DNA of 64,000 bases from Amphirosellinia nigrospora. Lineage: Eukaryota; Ascomycota; Sordariomycetes; Xylariales; Xylariaceae. A model generated the notes under the pieces. That model did no database searches and was not told the DNA's origin. It saw only the letters and a list, made by a program, of their open reading frames with translations. The position numbers and the translations under genes were made by a program. The stretch lies in the NCBI GenBank assembly GCA_004123355.1, contig SCHM01000004.1:3132316-3196315 (forward strand), in the 5' to 3' direction. Each line of letters opens with the position of its first letter. The stretch's first letter is position 1. Shown here piece by piece: positions 48,491-60,523 of this stretch.

Positions 48491-50441
48491 ATGAACATAC
48501 ACTCCCAATACCCATTCATGCCCTCCAGGCCGTCATCACTACTACCCACGCGTAAACCTTCAGAGTCTCCTGTCGGCATCCCGGCTCCCTACCGCCTCCT
48601 TTACCTTCACCGCGCTGAGCTCGCTCACTATCGCGACAACCAACCCAGTTCCCATAGCCCGGAGTTGCCGAAACCACAGCTCGTCATATCATTGTTGCTC
48701 AAGTTTCTTGCTGATAATATGGGCGAAACTTTGCAAAGGAGGACGCCCTGCACAAGATGGCCCATCCTTCGCCACCTTCGATCTTTTCTGGCTACTGTTG
48801 AAGCCTGGCCAAATCATCTATGGCAAGCGCTTTGGCCTTTGGACCCCATTCGTTGTCAGTAGCGTCAAAGCTGGCTCAACCAACGATTTCAGTCAGTACA
48901 AGGTCCACTGCTGGTTCCTAGAAAGCAATGGCGTCGTCGTCAGGCGCTACATGGAAACCTTCCGTGTCCAGCCTTGGACCGGCGAGCAGCTTATCAGCAG
49001 CCTTCCCGTCATTCCAGAGGCGTTCTGGGTCGAGGACAAGGCCGCCCAGGGTGGGAAGACTATGAAACAAAAGTGTATCGATGAGGGCCGGTTATACTGG
49101 GACTTACTTAAGAAGCCAACCTACATGCAATACGACGGGATGCTTGTCAACCCCTCGTCTGGAAATGGTCAGTGTGCAGGTCCTACAGGCAAGTTGTCAG
49201 GGCGCGTCATCTGCGACCCCGTCGGCTTTGATCGCTTCTACACTGCATCTCCAGATCTGAATGGCAGTAATCGAGCCAGTCTTAATTCGTCACGGCAGGG
49301 CTCGCCCATGCCACCACCATTGGATCATCTCCCACGCGGTCTACCTCGCTGTGGTTGTGATGCCTGCGGTAAGAGTCGTGACCCTACTCAGGGCAACGAT
49401 GGCCCCTACGCTGGGTTCAAAGAGCTGGATGCAACCAGCGATGAGCCTCCGAAGAGCGAGGTATTCTATCATGTCCTAAGCAATGTCATCCCTGGCTTCA
49501 TCCCAAACAGTCGTCGTTGGGCGTGCCTAAATCTTGGCTCCCTGGGGCCAATTAAGGCCAACAAAGATGCCTTTAAGGACCTAGTGCTTGATGATGAGAT
49601 CAAAATGACTGTCAAGGCCCTGATTGGCAAATTCGCCACTGAAGCCGAGGGTCGCTTGCTCCCATGGAACACCGACTTTGTGCAGAATAAGGGCGATGGT
49701 CGCATCTTCCTGCTTCATGGTACTCCCGGTGTCGGCAAGACGTCCACGGCCGAGTGCATCGCCGAATCAACCAACCGACCTCTCATTGCCATCACCAGCG
49801 GCGACCTTGGCGTCGACACATACCGCGTCGGGGAGTCATTGAAATACTTCTTGGACCTCGGACAACGCTACGGCGCACTGCTGCTGCTCGACGAGGCCGA
49901 CGTGTACCTCGAGCGGCGTCGCTCCAAGGACATCACCCGTAACGGGCTCGTGAGCACCTTCCTGCGTGCGCTCGAGTACTACCGCGGCGTGCTCTTCCTC
50001 ACGACCAACCGAGTGCAAGCTTTCGACAGCGCCTTCTTGAGCCGCATCCACGTGTCGCTGCACTACAAGAACCTGCGAGACGAGGACCGCGAGCGCATCT
50101 GGGCGAACACGTTCGAGCGCCTAGAACGAGAGTCGAACGGCACCGTCCGCATATCGACGACAGCTCGAAGCCTGCTGCTGAGCAGCACAAATGGCAGCAA
50201 TGCCGACAGCCGGATCCGGTTGCTCAAGTGGAACGGTCGGGAGATACGCAACGCCATGCAAATGATGCTGGCGATGGCCGAGTCTGAAGCGCGCGAGGAG
50301 GGTAGCAAGGTAGTGACAGTCGGCCAGAAGCATGTCTCGGCTGTAGTCAACTTGAGCGGAGAGTTCCGCGACTACCTGAAGAAGACGACACCGGTTGAAG
50401 GAATTCTAGATGTAGAGGTCGAAGGCGATGATTCCGACTAA
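48491..50441 (+). CDS. fungal AAA ATPase with DUF7025-like N-terminal region
   Basis: A fungus-expanded AAA family of unknown substrate. The N-terminal region (LAHYRDNQPSSHSPE, FDLFWLLLKPGQIIYGKR, WFLESNGVVVRRYMETFRV) is the conserved domain found before the ATPase in these proteins. The AAA core has Walker A HGTPGVGKTSTAE, Walker B LLLLDEADVYLERR, sensor-1-like FLTTNRVQAFDSAFLSRI and a C-terminal lid (LLKWNGREIRNAMQMM). From 48790 to the stop the frame is clean (about 550 codons). Before that there are several one-base shifts (about 48670-48780), so the start at 48491 is provisional and upstream exons may exist. It is convergent with the trypsin-like gene, whose 3' end is only about 285 bp away. 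Confidence 0.85.
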
Positions 50442-50726
50442 GGAGGAGAATGAAGCCAATGATTTATGTTTCGACTATTAGATAAACTTATGGATATCAT
50501 ATATCCAGTAGGCGAACAATACTATATATAAAAAGTTCAAAGCCAATTACAGTTAAATAACTAGGAAACTACATCGCTTCCCATCATCTCCCGGCCATCT
50601 CGTTTAAGCCCAATTCCATTAAATTCACGAGTAGTCGCCACCGAGTAAATTATAGACCTTTAAGATATGCAAATCTATTAGATTTTACTTAAAACGACTA
50701 TAACATAATTACCTCCTCATAGCTTC
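50442..50726. other. short AT-rich spacer between convergent genes
   Basis: Shared 3' flank of the AAA ATPase and the trypsin-like membrane protein. It is AT-rich with TATATA runs, consistent with polyadenylation signals. Confidence 0.6.
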
Positions 50727-53700
50727 TTACAGCCACCACTCATCGACGTTGTCTGACGGATAGTTTTTACCCTGCCGTGAACCAACATAATAGTTGGGTT
50801 CGTCTGATAAATACTCCGCCGCTTCTGAGAAGAAAGGCACAGTGGGAGGTTGTAGCACCACGGGTTTGGGTTTGGCCGGTTCTGGCGGCTTGTGCTCGGG
50901 TAGCTCCGTAGGCAATTCTACCGGTGTCATAATGGGATATAGTGAAGGCCCCTGCTGCACACGGTGATCCAGCCGGCTTCGGCGATATTTTTCGGAGGGT
51001 TCAGTTGGATATCCCGATCCTTCAGGAACCGTACGGCCAGCTCCGATCATATATGCAGGATTATACCTCAAAGGCTGAGAATAACTCTGAGTTAGGCCTC
51101 CCCATGTGCTAGGAGCATAGGACTTTGGGCCCAGAGTACTTGACATTACAGAAGACGGCTTCCGAGATGGTTGAAGAGCGGTAGCATCAAGTTCTAAAGC
51201 CACGCGGTTTAAATTCTGCAACCATTGCTGGGTCGATCGGTGATGAGCTCCGGTCGGCGATGGAGGCTCGGTCATCTCAGGTTGACTTTTCCGAACACGA
51301 GTCCGGCGCCAAAGAAAAACGGGAACTATGCATGGCGCGAAGGGTATCCATGATAATATTGGCCAGAGAATAGTCAGCGCTCCAAATACCCCAAAGCTAG
51401 CAGCCCCAGACGACGGCTGAAAGAAATCTAGGCCTACACGAGCCGTGAGTATACGTCAATCGCTTGAGAGTTGGTCTCGTCTCATACCTTGGTTCTGAGT
51501 AACTCTTCCGAACGTGTATCCCGCGAGGGCATCAAATCCAGTGGACACCATCCACAGCCCAGATGTCAGAGAAACTGACGATTTATTATCACCGGGTTGC
51601 TTTATAATATACCACGTGAGGGTTGGAGAAGCTGTAGATAGAAGCATCGGTGCTGCTGCCGCTGCCGATGCTACAAATAAGGGGCGCTTGTCTACATATA
51701 TCATATAAGAACGTGGTCTATAAGTGATAGATGATTAGACGTACTTACCATGTATGCCTAATACTTTAGCTAGGTAAAGTGCAGCAAGTGAAGTTCTCGC
51801 GAAACTTGATAGTAATATCACCACCGTACTAAGTCCAAATCTCACAGCAGTTTTTAAAACTATGGGGAGTATACACGATGATTACTTTTGGAAGAAGTAA
51901 AGAGAACCTCATGGATGAAGAGGTGCCAATCGTATTTCGAGAAAAGATAAATGAGTACAATCTGAAGGACCACTGCGCAATCTAGAATTAGTAACCACTA
52001 TATATGTGCGGCTTGGGCCTTACGCTCTTGAAACCCGAAGGGGGTAAAACGTTCTTGGGTTTAGGTCCGTGGAGAGACGGGGCAGAAGTGGCTCATAGAC
52101 TACTTAGTACTTACTCGGGCTTGCAGAAATTGTGCCAGCTACTACCCCCAAAGACGCGGCTCTGCCGATGTCAATGTGGAATAATCCTCGGACATTCCCT
52201 CTCTCGGCAGCGAGGAGGACCATCATTGCCGCGATCCCAACAAGCCCAGCGAATGCAACCATTGGAATTGCTGTCAAGAGTAGAACAGCTGAAAAGCGAT
52301 TGGACTTCTTTGTCAGCATGAAGCCGAAGGAATTCTCACGATTAGCCAATATTGGATCACGGGTCGTGTGTCCTCCATCTCGATTGTCTCGCGCTGCTAA
52401 ACGAGAAAAATAAGCCCGACCGGTCGCATGTAATATAATCGTTATTAACAGAAAGGGTGGGAAATGGGGCACATACGGGGATCCAAAGTTACCGTAGCGT
52501 TGCCTTCTATTGTATAATTTCCTTGTCGATTTACATTTTTTGTGTTCGCGATGTAAGGTTTGGCAGCAGCCACGAGACGAGAAAAACTTCAAGTTCAAGT
52601 CCATTGAGCTCTGGCCAATGCTTCGCAAGCCATTGCCGTTCGTGAGGGATGTTGTCTAGGAGATCAACACCGTATTGTAATAGTAAATTCTTGAGGGCAT
52701 CCACACCAGCTCCCTGTAACCGCTGAGCATTCGATGCTCCCTCGCTCTCGATGCTTGGTACGCCAATAAGAGTCTTTATGGCTGGTAGACACCAAAACCC
52801 ACGCATTTGCCTCAATGTTCGTGGAGAGAGGGCTTCATTTATAAGCCACTCGGCAGAGAGATCGTTTCGATTGAACGCGATGTGGGCACATTGCACAAGA
52901 GTTCGGAATACTGGCGCTAATGATGCCTGAGGGCTCTTTGTTGTTGTTATAGGCATCTCGTAAAACTGGTCCTTTAAGTGAATAAAATGCGCCGCGCCAC
53001 GTGAGGTAGCAATGACTGAGCCAAGAACCTTGTATTGGAGGGGATCCGAAGTATCTATGGCCCACGACCCGGAGTCCCCCTTTCGGAGCCCTGCACACCG
53101 GGAGTTTAGCATTCTGGTCGCGATAGAAATCATATCAAAATACTAGAGACTCACTTTCGTCGTCGTCGAGAAGAATTGACCAAACTTCCAACACTCCATC
53201 TGTGCCACCCCCAGCTATAAAGGATGTGCCTGTTGACACAACCCCAGAAGAACCAGCCGTAGAACCAGTGGCAATGTAAGATGTAGAGCCCGGATGAGGG
53301 TCGGATATCTCGTCCAGATAATGTATATCTAGGTCACCCACGCCCTTCCCTTTTTTCGTGCTCGACTTCTCGATGAGATTTGGAAGAATGGAATAATCTT
53401 CGATTGGGATGAGGCTCCATTCCCGCCCTTTTCTGATCGTTCCATTTATACTTAAGTCTTTCCAATCCGGACTACTCTCAGAAACAGGAGATGTAGGGCT
53501 ACCTACGTCCCTCGGAGCATCAATCAAACCAGGACCATCAATCCCACTCGGAAGGTCACCAGAGCAGAACACAAGCGGACCTTCTGAACCTAAAGGAACA
53601 TCGGTCTCCACTAATGTATCTGAAAGAGAAGGGGCGGTAACCGACGAGGGCTCTGAAACGCCATGCTGGCAAGTCATGAGATATGTAATCCCATCAACTT

Positions 53701-55028
53701 CGACTAGCCCTCCGAAAGTAGAAATACAAATCTGTTCATTGACGATCGTTCTCGAAAGTGACCCACAATACGTCATGTCACCCTTAACGGGCTTGTATTG
53801 ATAAAACGTCTCCGTGGCGTCGTAAAGGACCTCTCCAGGTTCATTGGTGATTTTTTGAGAGGCTTGAAAGCCTTCGATGTCAGGGTATCCGACATGAGAA
53901 ATATCAGACGTCTCGTAACAGAGCCTCAACGGGTCATATAGCGGCTTATATCGCTTGTGAGACATTGCAGAGTGAATTCGTGTGATATCGGCGGCGTTAT
54001 TCAAACCCTGAACACATATGTAAGGGGTTGGGATCCCTCCATTTTCCCTGACTTGTACCAAGCAAACTCTGCAGAGCGGGAGTTCCTTGCCGAACAACTC
54101 AATCTGGTCCTTTTTGGAGGCAAGAATCCTGGAGAAGCTACGGAGCTTCTCTTTATTGGCCACCGAAAACTCGACATCTTCGATCTTCACAGTACTGGAG
54201 CTCGCAATTCTCAACTGCTTCAGCCTCTCAAGTTTGCTACGGGGTATGTGGACTTTAGTAGGTTTCCAGCCGGCATATCGAAGAGGCTCCTTTCCTTTAG
54301 ATGACACGGCCGAGCTTCCGCTAGGGAGCTTTGGAGGCTGGGATGATGGCTCTTGAATAGTGGGAATTGGGTGCACTTGATCCTCATCTATACTCTCTAG
54401 GGCACCAGAGCGTTCACCAACATCGACACCACTGTCAGCTTGCGTACTGTCTGTCTTGTCCGAAGTCGTCTGGCCTATTTCTAGGCCACTCGTACTAGAA
54501 GAAGTTGCTGGTGTTGCCGGTCCAGGCAAAATTGTTGAGCTTGGGTTATTAGTAGGAACGCTTGTGCTCCCATTCCTTTCGGTGGGTTTTGCTGAGCATA
54601 TGGTTCTCTCTAGAGAACGCATCCCTATTGCCTGAAGAGGCTCCGTAACATTCGGTAATCCAGACGAGGGGCCCTTGAGGGGGCCGGTTTATTAGTCTTC
54701 ACATTTTGACGTTGGTGTAAGTATTCGCCAGGGGTGACGCTCTGCCCCTGGATCCTATTAGCTTGGTCACGCGTTCGCGCCTCCGTGTCGTTTTGGATCT
54801 TATTCTCCCGTCGACGAAACAGTCGAATCTTCGATGCAAAGTCATCAAGGGAGGCAATGTCTGGCTTTGTGTGTAACTCATTGGCGTTGGATTCCTCTCT
54901 AACCTCGTTGGCCAGATGTCTCGAAAGCTAAGAGTCCGACACATTAGCCTGTATCTATTCGTCATGCCGAGGTTAGCGTGGGTACTGACTTTGAGCCCAG
55001 ACTTTGATATGGTTAACGTGATTGACAT
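50727..55028 (-). CDS. multi-span membrane protein with trypsin-like serine peptidase domain
   Basis: A large fungus-specific protein of unknown function. Exon 1 (54990-55028, MSITLTISKSGLK) joins exon 2 (53155-54927) and exon 3 (from 53090 leftward). Residues to about 330 are mostly disordered. A peptidase-like domain follows: FGGLVEVDGITYLMTCQHG with a candidate catalytic His near residue 435, REWSLIPIEDY where an Asp might be expected, and LRKGDSGSWAID with the candidate Ser straight after the intron. Downstream exons encode several membrane helices: VLLLTAIPMVAFAGLVGIAA (about 52.3 kb), LQIVLIYLFSKYDW (51.9 kb), FGLSTVVILLSSFART (51.8 kb), a hydrophobic segment near 51.6 kb and one near 51.35 kb. 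A Pro-rich tail ends YPSDNVDEWWL. One G is missing near 54680. Exon joins between 52.5 and 51.5 kb are approximate. Confidence 0.68.
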
Positions 55029-55373
55029 TTCTAATCCCTCATAGGAAAAAAGCAGTCAGACGCGCTCAGCCGTCTTGGCCTGCGAAAGTCACATAGATTG
55101 AATGGAAACACTAGGGTGCCAGAGCGGCTGCGCTGCTACATTTGACGCGCTGTTCTGAATCCGACACCGACACCGACACCCTCCAGACCAATAGTATTAA
55201 ATGGCAGCGGGGTCGAGAGATGAATTTCTACAGCGCTGCGCCACTTCAGCCGCATTCCCCAAACCTACCTAGGTACTTTTTCTAACCTCTTTCGCATAAT
55301 TCGCTTTTTGCATGGTCATATTGGTAAGACCACATCTCACTTATAACGAACAGAGTCATTTCTATTATACCTA
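55029..55373. promoter_or_regulatory. bidirectional upstream region
   Basis: 345 bp between the divergent ATGs of the trypsin-like membrane protein and the single-span membrane protein. It carries a CGACACCGACACCGACACC repeat and a CTACCTAGGTAC motif. Co-expression is an inference. Confidence 0.5.
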
Positions 55374-56704
55374 ATGAGTGTCAATGACGCTATTGAACTA
55401 CAGAGCCTGATTCGAAAATCAGCGATAGCTGACGAGATTTGGGGGCCGAGCGTGGATATCGATGGCGGGCAAACAAGATTGGAGACCCTTTCTTCATTCT
55501 TTGTCTATTATCAGAAAGAACATGACTTCGAGAGAGCGCAACACGATGATCTCATTGCCACGTTCCGAGTCTTAAAAGAGTCGCCCGAGAGGAGGAAGCT
55601 AGACTTAAGGGTCAACTCCGACGGCACATCTATCAGGAGCTCCGATACGTCGGGAAGTCAAGTACTCGACCTCGCAGTACGATGTATGTATCTCACGGCA
55701 TGTTCATCCCCTGGCTCTTTGAATCTAGGCGGAGAAGTATTTTTCGTCCGAAATGGAAAGAATCTGAGAGCCTAGAGCGATACATCGGTCGTGTTTTTCC
55801 TCTGTCACGAGCACCTCAGCAAGATCTTGCCACCTTCAGGTTAGGAAAGCTCAGTGCCAGTTACTTACGGGCTTTCGCCAATGTCCAGATCAAATGGACA
55901 GATAATCTCAGCGACCATCTCATCGTGTTAAGGGAGAAGGTTGGAAGAGCCTTTACATGTTCCGTCATCCGGGGTTTCTAAAGGTTTCACTTGATGTGTT
56001 AAGCGTTGATGATGAGGACTTGATGCACACACCAGTAAATGCGTTAAAACTGTACGAGGTCCTTCAATATGACTTTTTATTGAGCTAACATAATCAGAGG
56101 ATGCTTACCACCGAATCTCCTAAAAGAGACTTTGATGACACTGGACATCGTGTTTCCAGTGATTGGAGACAGCGCATCGCGTACAATACTGGAAAGGGAA
56201 GTTCAAAGGGAACAACTTGACAAGTATTTTCTAGATCGATTTTACCTGGATCTCAGGGACCACGAACGACCTGCAGACGCCTTAGACCCCAGCGATGTGA
56301 GGACTTTATACGATAAATATCCATATTGGGCAGATAGACTATATGAGCTCTGGAGAGAAGCGGATGATCCGACACCAACAACAAGGATAGAAAGATGGAC
56401 AGAAGCAAGGAGAAACCCCCGATTCACATACTGGTGCACAGTAGTTTCGATCCTGATTGCTATCTCAATTGGCATCATTGCTACAGGTCTTGCTGCTGTG
56501 CAGGTTTGGATATCTTGGTGCGCTTGGTTAGATGATCCAGTGAGCAATTCTCAGAACCATTTTCTTCTTTCCCCTAGCAGCTTTCCAAGCACTAAGTTCC
56601 CTTTTTTCGGGACAAGAAGGTGTCTAAAAGCTATAACTGACTTCGAGTGTTGTAGTCAGTGGCGCAGTGTGGATACAAAAGAGGGCACGGGCAAAGCTGA
56701 GTAA
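55374..56704 (+). CDS. fungus-specific membrane-anchored protein, unknown function
   Basis: Exons 55374-56051 and 56098-56704 give about 428 residues after two one-base corrections (near 55732 and 55950). A soluble N-terminal region has RLETLSSFFVYYQKEHDF and LDLAVRCMYLTACSSPGS. Conserved blocks follow: FRPKWKESESLERYIGRVF, KLSASYLRAFANVQIKWTDN, LSDHLIVL, MFRHPGFLKVSL, and after the 46-nt intron GCLPPNLLKETLMTLDIVFP. A segment reading RRNPRFTYWCTVVS leads into one membrane helix (ILIAISIGIIATGLAAVQVW). I recognise this layout as a large fungal family, often multicopy, with no known activity. It starts 345 bp from the divergent peptidase-like membrane gene. Confidence 0.75.
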
Positions 56705-57668
56705 CTTCAAGGAGGTCAGGACTTTGAGATTTTCTAATAGCTTTACGCCTACGAATTCATTCAAACGTTCGCAGTACCAACCTTAGATAGCAGGCCTTGG
56801 CCTCCCGGTTATAGTTGTAGGAAAGAAGCCGCCTTGCTTTATCCAGCCTTTGGTGACGAATAACTCCTTACTATATTAGTGGATTTCACATATAGGGCAA
56901 CTTTGCCAGATTCTAATATCGCCAAGCAATATTTCATTAGGTTTAATAGTATTGTAGCGTTGCTTATATCTAGCTGTTCGATACTTAATTTGGTGGCGTC
57001 TGTAAGTAAAAGCTGGCTTGGAGCCACCCCCCGCACTTCGCGTCGATGTGCATGCGCAGAATGTATGCATGAAGCTGACCTGGTCAGACCAATGATATTA
57101 CTGCTAAGGGTGCAATCCCGATGAGCGGCAGTGATCCAACGTTTGATCAAAAGGTACTTCATAGAAGTACCATGCTGGACGGTTGCCAAAAAGCGGTTTG
57201 ATCGTAAGATACATGGTATAAGTGCCTTTTAATCACAACCCGGATTGAGAAGAACTCGCTATAAGTCAAGTTCGATCACTTTACCGAAAAACACATCCTA
57301 TTAGATTAAAACTTACAAAACACGACTGCATTGAAACGGCCTCATTGGTAGATGGGCGAGTAACCTACGGTAGACAGGCAAAGACTGGCAGTATAGATCT
57401 TAGACAATCCAATTCCTCAACATTCTCTAGTGAAGCACAAGACAGCATCGTTGTGATTGTATTCTAAACACCCAGTACATGTACTCTTTGAAATCAACTA
57501 AGAGCCAACCAGAAACACCAATGAGTCAAATGAAACGAGTAAGCCCGTGCCATAACGACAACACACGCCCTGGGAAACGGCCAAAACATCTCCAAGTTTG
57601 GTATTGTGTAAGCAGGAGACCAATATTTTGAAACCCGAACGAACCACATTAATGAGGCGTTTTCATAG
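56705..57668. other. intergenic region, may contain a 5' exon
   Basis: 3' flank of the membrane gene and upstream of the C2H2-type gene. The missing first exon of the latter should lie at its right end, but I cannot place it. Confidence 0.45.
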
Positions 57669-59194
57669 TATGAATGTTGGTTTGGGCCCCAAAATCTTGC
57701 TCTGGACTCCAGCTGTGTCAGCTGTGGAAATCGACGTTGTAGCTTTTCCACTGGGGAATGGATACGAGTCGATGATATATGGAATCAAGAGCCTTATGGG
57801 CTTGCGGCTCTGTCTACGACTACAATTCATACGCCCCATAGTAGTAGCAGAGCCGCAACACCATTTGACGACAGCGGGAGTGAGATATCTAATATCGAGC
57901 TCACAAGCTTGTCCTCGGTACCTTGCCTGCAGCAAACTCATGTTCTCGGTACTAGTAACATTGCTGGTACTACCCAATCTGGAGCACCTTCACAGCAAAC
58001 CAACAAATTCTCATCAGAACAGTGGCATGTCGAAGACGAGCTTGTACAGGTACATGTACCTGAGGCTATCCATGATCTATTGTTATCAACCGGGGCGAAC
58101 ATTAGCAATGATGATGCGAGATGTCGTTTATCCAATGGTTCTCCACACCTTGTCCCTGATATGGACGCGGACTATTCCACACACCCTACAAGTGAAACAC
58201 CCGGCTCTGATGTCGGAGCATTGCATAGTATTGAAAGCCACCAAGTGGAGCATGTCGCCGTTACTGTTGATGCAAGTGCACCAAATGCGGAAGAACAGCC
58301 TATCCAGAGATGGGCGGTGCCTGATGGAGGAAGCCTAGATTCATTATTACCAGTATGGTCAACATTCCCAGAAGATGTGGCACTGCAATTTCCTGCTGAC
58401 TCGAAGAGTCTTTCAACTGAACCTGCGCTGCCATGGGTTCTCGATGATACATTTCCTGTATCATTACAAGCTCAGGTGCCCCTGAACGACTATCAACCCC
58501 CGAAACCTCTCCCATCAAGTGTCAGGACACCCGATATCCCCAAGCCACCAAATAATCAGCAAATCACGAAAGACACTTCCAGGAATTATCAGTGTTGTGA
58601 GCCTGGCGGCAACCAGCGCTTTGCTTGCCTCTTTTATAAGCACGATCCTCGGCTACACATTGGCTGCATGTCGAAGAGATTTACTAATATTGGTCATCTA
58701 AGGCAGCACCTAAATAAAATCCACAAGCTCGGCCCAAACCATTGCATATCCTGCTGGGAGGTCTTTGAGACCCCGACAAGCTAACCAACCATACCACCAC
58801 CGCTCGATGCATACCCAGGGGCGGTCTTCCCGTTGATGATCTACCCAGCTTCCCGAGAACTGGTACGCAGAGTATGCAGTCCGACAAGAAATGGTATTGG
58901 GGCTGGAAGAAACTATTCGGAGAGGTGGCCGCTCCTCCGAAGTGTCCTTTCTTCCACCCGTTGAAGGACCTCGAAACTCGATTTCAGGCAGAGAGCGCCA
59001 ACTCGTTCCAGTCTAATTGCCAAGGGAGAGACCTTGGAGAAGGGAGCGAGAACTCGAGCTATGTCGACCATGCAGAAGAAGTCTCATTCCCTATGTCACC
59101 TGACTGGCAGTTCCCCGCTGGCAATAATTTGCTAGGCATCACCGAGGGTATTACTGGATTGCTATCAGAAGACTTCAGTATGGGTAGCAGTTAG
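57669..59194 (+). CDS. fungal C2H2-type zinc-finger-like protein, 5' exon not found
   Basis: The open frame starts directly after TCATAG at 57663-57668, a good intron acceptor, and no ATG is in frame until about 58160, so an upstream exon is missing from this call. The first residues contain SCVSCGNRRCSFSTGEW, a short Cys-rich patch. A long Ser/Thr/Pro-rich disordered region follows. The finger module is FACLFYKHDPRLHIGC, KRFTNIGHLRQHLNKIH, LGPNHCISCWEVFETP and LTNHTTTARC, the arrangement I know from fungal FACPFYKHDP proteins; DNA binding is unproven. After it comes KKWYWGWKKLFGEVAAPPKC and an acidic tail ending LSEDFSMGSS. One C is missing near 58772. Role unknown, possibly transcriptional. 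Confidence 0.68.
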
Positions 59195-60523
59195 CCCAGT
59201 ACGAGCACGTTACCATCTACGTTGTCGAGGGATTTTGATATTGATTTCGACTTGACGAAGTTGAAAGGGCTTTAGTTCTTTGGGGTACAGGCATCGATGG
59301 TCCCATGATAAAGTTTAGTTGACTTTCAAAAAGGCTTTGTACTCGGCTGCATTGGCGAGACTGTTTGGCTGATTGGGATATAAACAGGCGGCGTTTGGTT
59401 TACATATATACCCCTGATTTATAAGGGGTAAATAGGCGGATGGTTGGTTTTTTAACAAGTTTCGCTAGATGATCTTGTCTTTGAACGCTTTACTGATTTT
59501 AGGTGCCTAGGCTTCAATAGGGGATACAGGAAAGGACTGAGATTAGGACTTTTTATGTACAATACAAACAAATAACTCCATGTACTCAAACTACTTACTG
59601 TGCCTAGGGGTTACTTTATATACCTTCTCTCTCACTTGGTAGAACACACACGAGCGGGATGATAGAACTATATGACATCTCAAAGTAGGCTCTTGTACGT
59701 AGCAGCAATAAGATAATCCTGCTGACTTAGCAGATTGAATTGAATGACTATGATTTCGGTACTAATAGAACAAGCATAAAAAAACAGGAGAAAATAACTA
59801 TACATGTATATTCCACCTACACGTGCAGATACAAGGAGCCTATCGTGGCTCAATTGTCAGTGAATACCGTAATGATATGTTTGTTTACGAAAAACGAGGA
59901 TAACTACTCGCTACCAGTTAACTTTACCTACCTTTGTCATTTCATACAATTACTACTTAGCTGTTAAAGTAACCTGCGAGCCAGCAGCTGCCACCTAGCC
60001 AAGTCTATAATTCCATGCCCATCGCGCGAACAAAGTTATCTCTTCCCAGGATCAGTTACTACTGACGACGATCTAATATTCCTGAAGACGCAGAAATCAA
60101 AATGACGACCTATTAAATGGTTTCGAAACATCCTAAGATCAAACGTCCGGTGTGAAGAATTTCCCGAGGTGGTACGGGAATAACTCCACCACTTAACCGA
60201 CCTGGTTAAGGTTGCGGTGCTGGGTCCTCCGCAGCCGGAACGGCACGCAACGACTGCTGAACCCATATTCGTCAAAGATCATCGGCGCAACTAATCCTCT
60301 GTACGTCAGTCTCGGTGTTAGCGCAGCCGTCGAAGACGCGCTGTAATATATAAATTGGTTGAACCTCGAGACAAATCCACCAATGATGATATGTTAGAGA
60401 GGTTAGAATGTGAGTTTAATAATGGATAACCATCCAAGACGTGAGGATATAACTATGTTGCTATCATACCATATACCATTAACTCGTAGATGCTAATCTA
60501 TCTTCATCGACGTGCGTCCCAAA
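59195..60523. other. intergenic region and LPMO upstream region
   Basis: AT-rich non-coding DNA. The LPMO TATA box lies near its right end. No other feature recognised. Confidence 0.55.
60347..60354 (+). promoter_or_regulatory. TATA box of the LPMO gene
   Basis: TATATAAA lies 177 bases before the LPMO ATG in otherwise mixed sequence. Function is inferred from position only. Confidence 0.4.
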
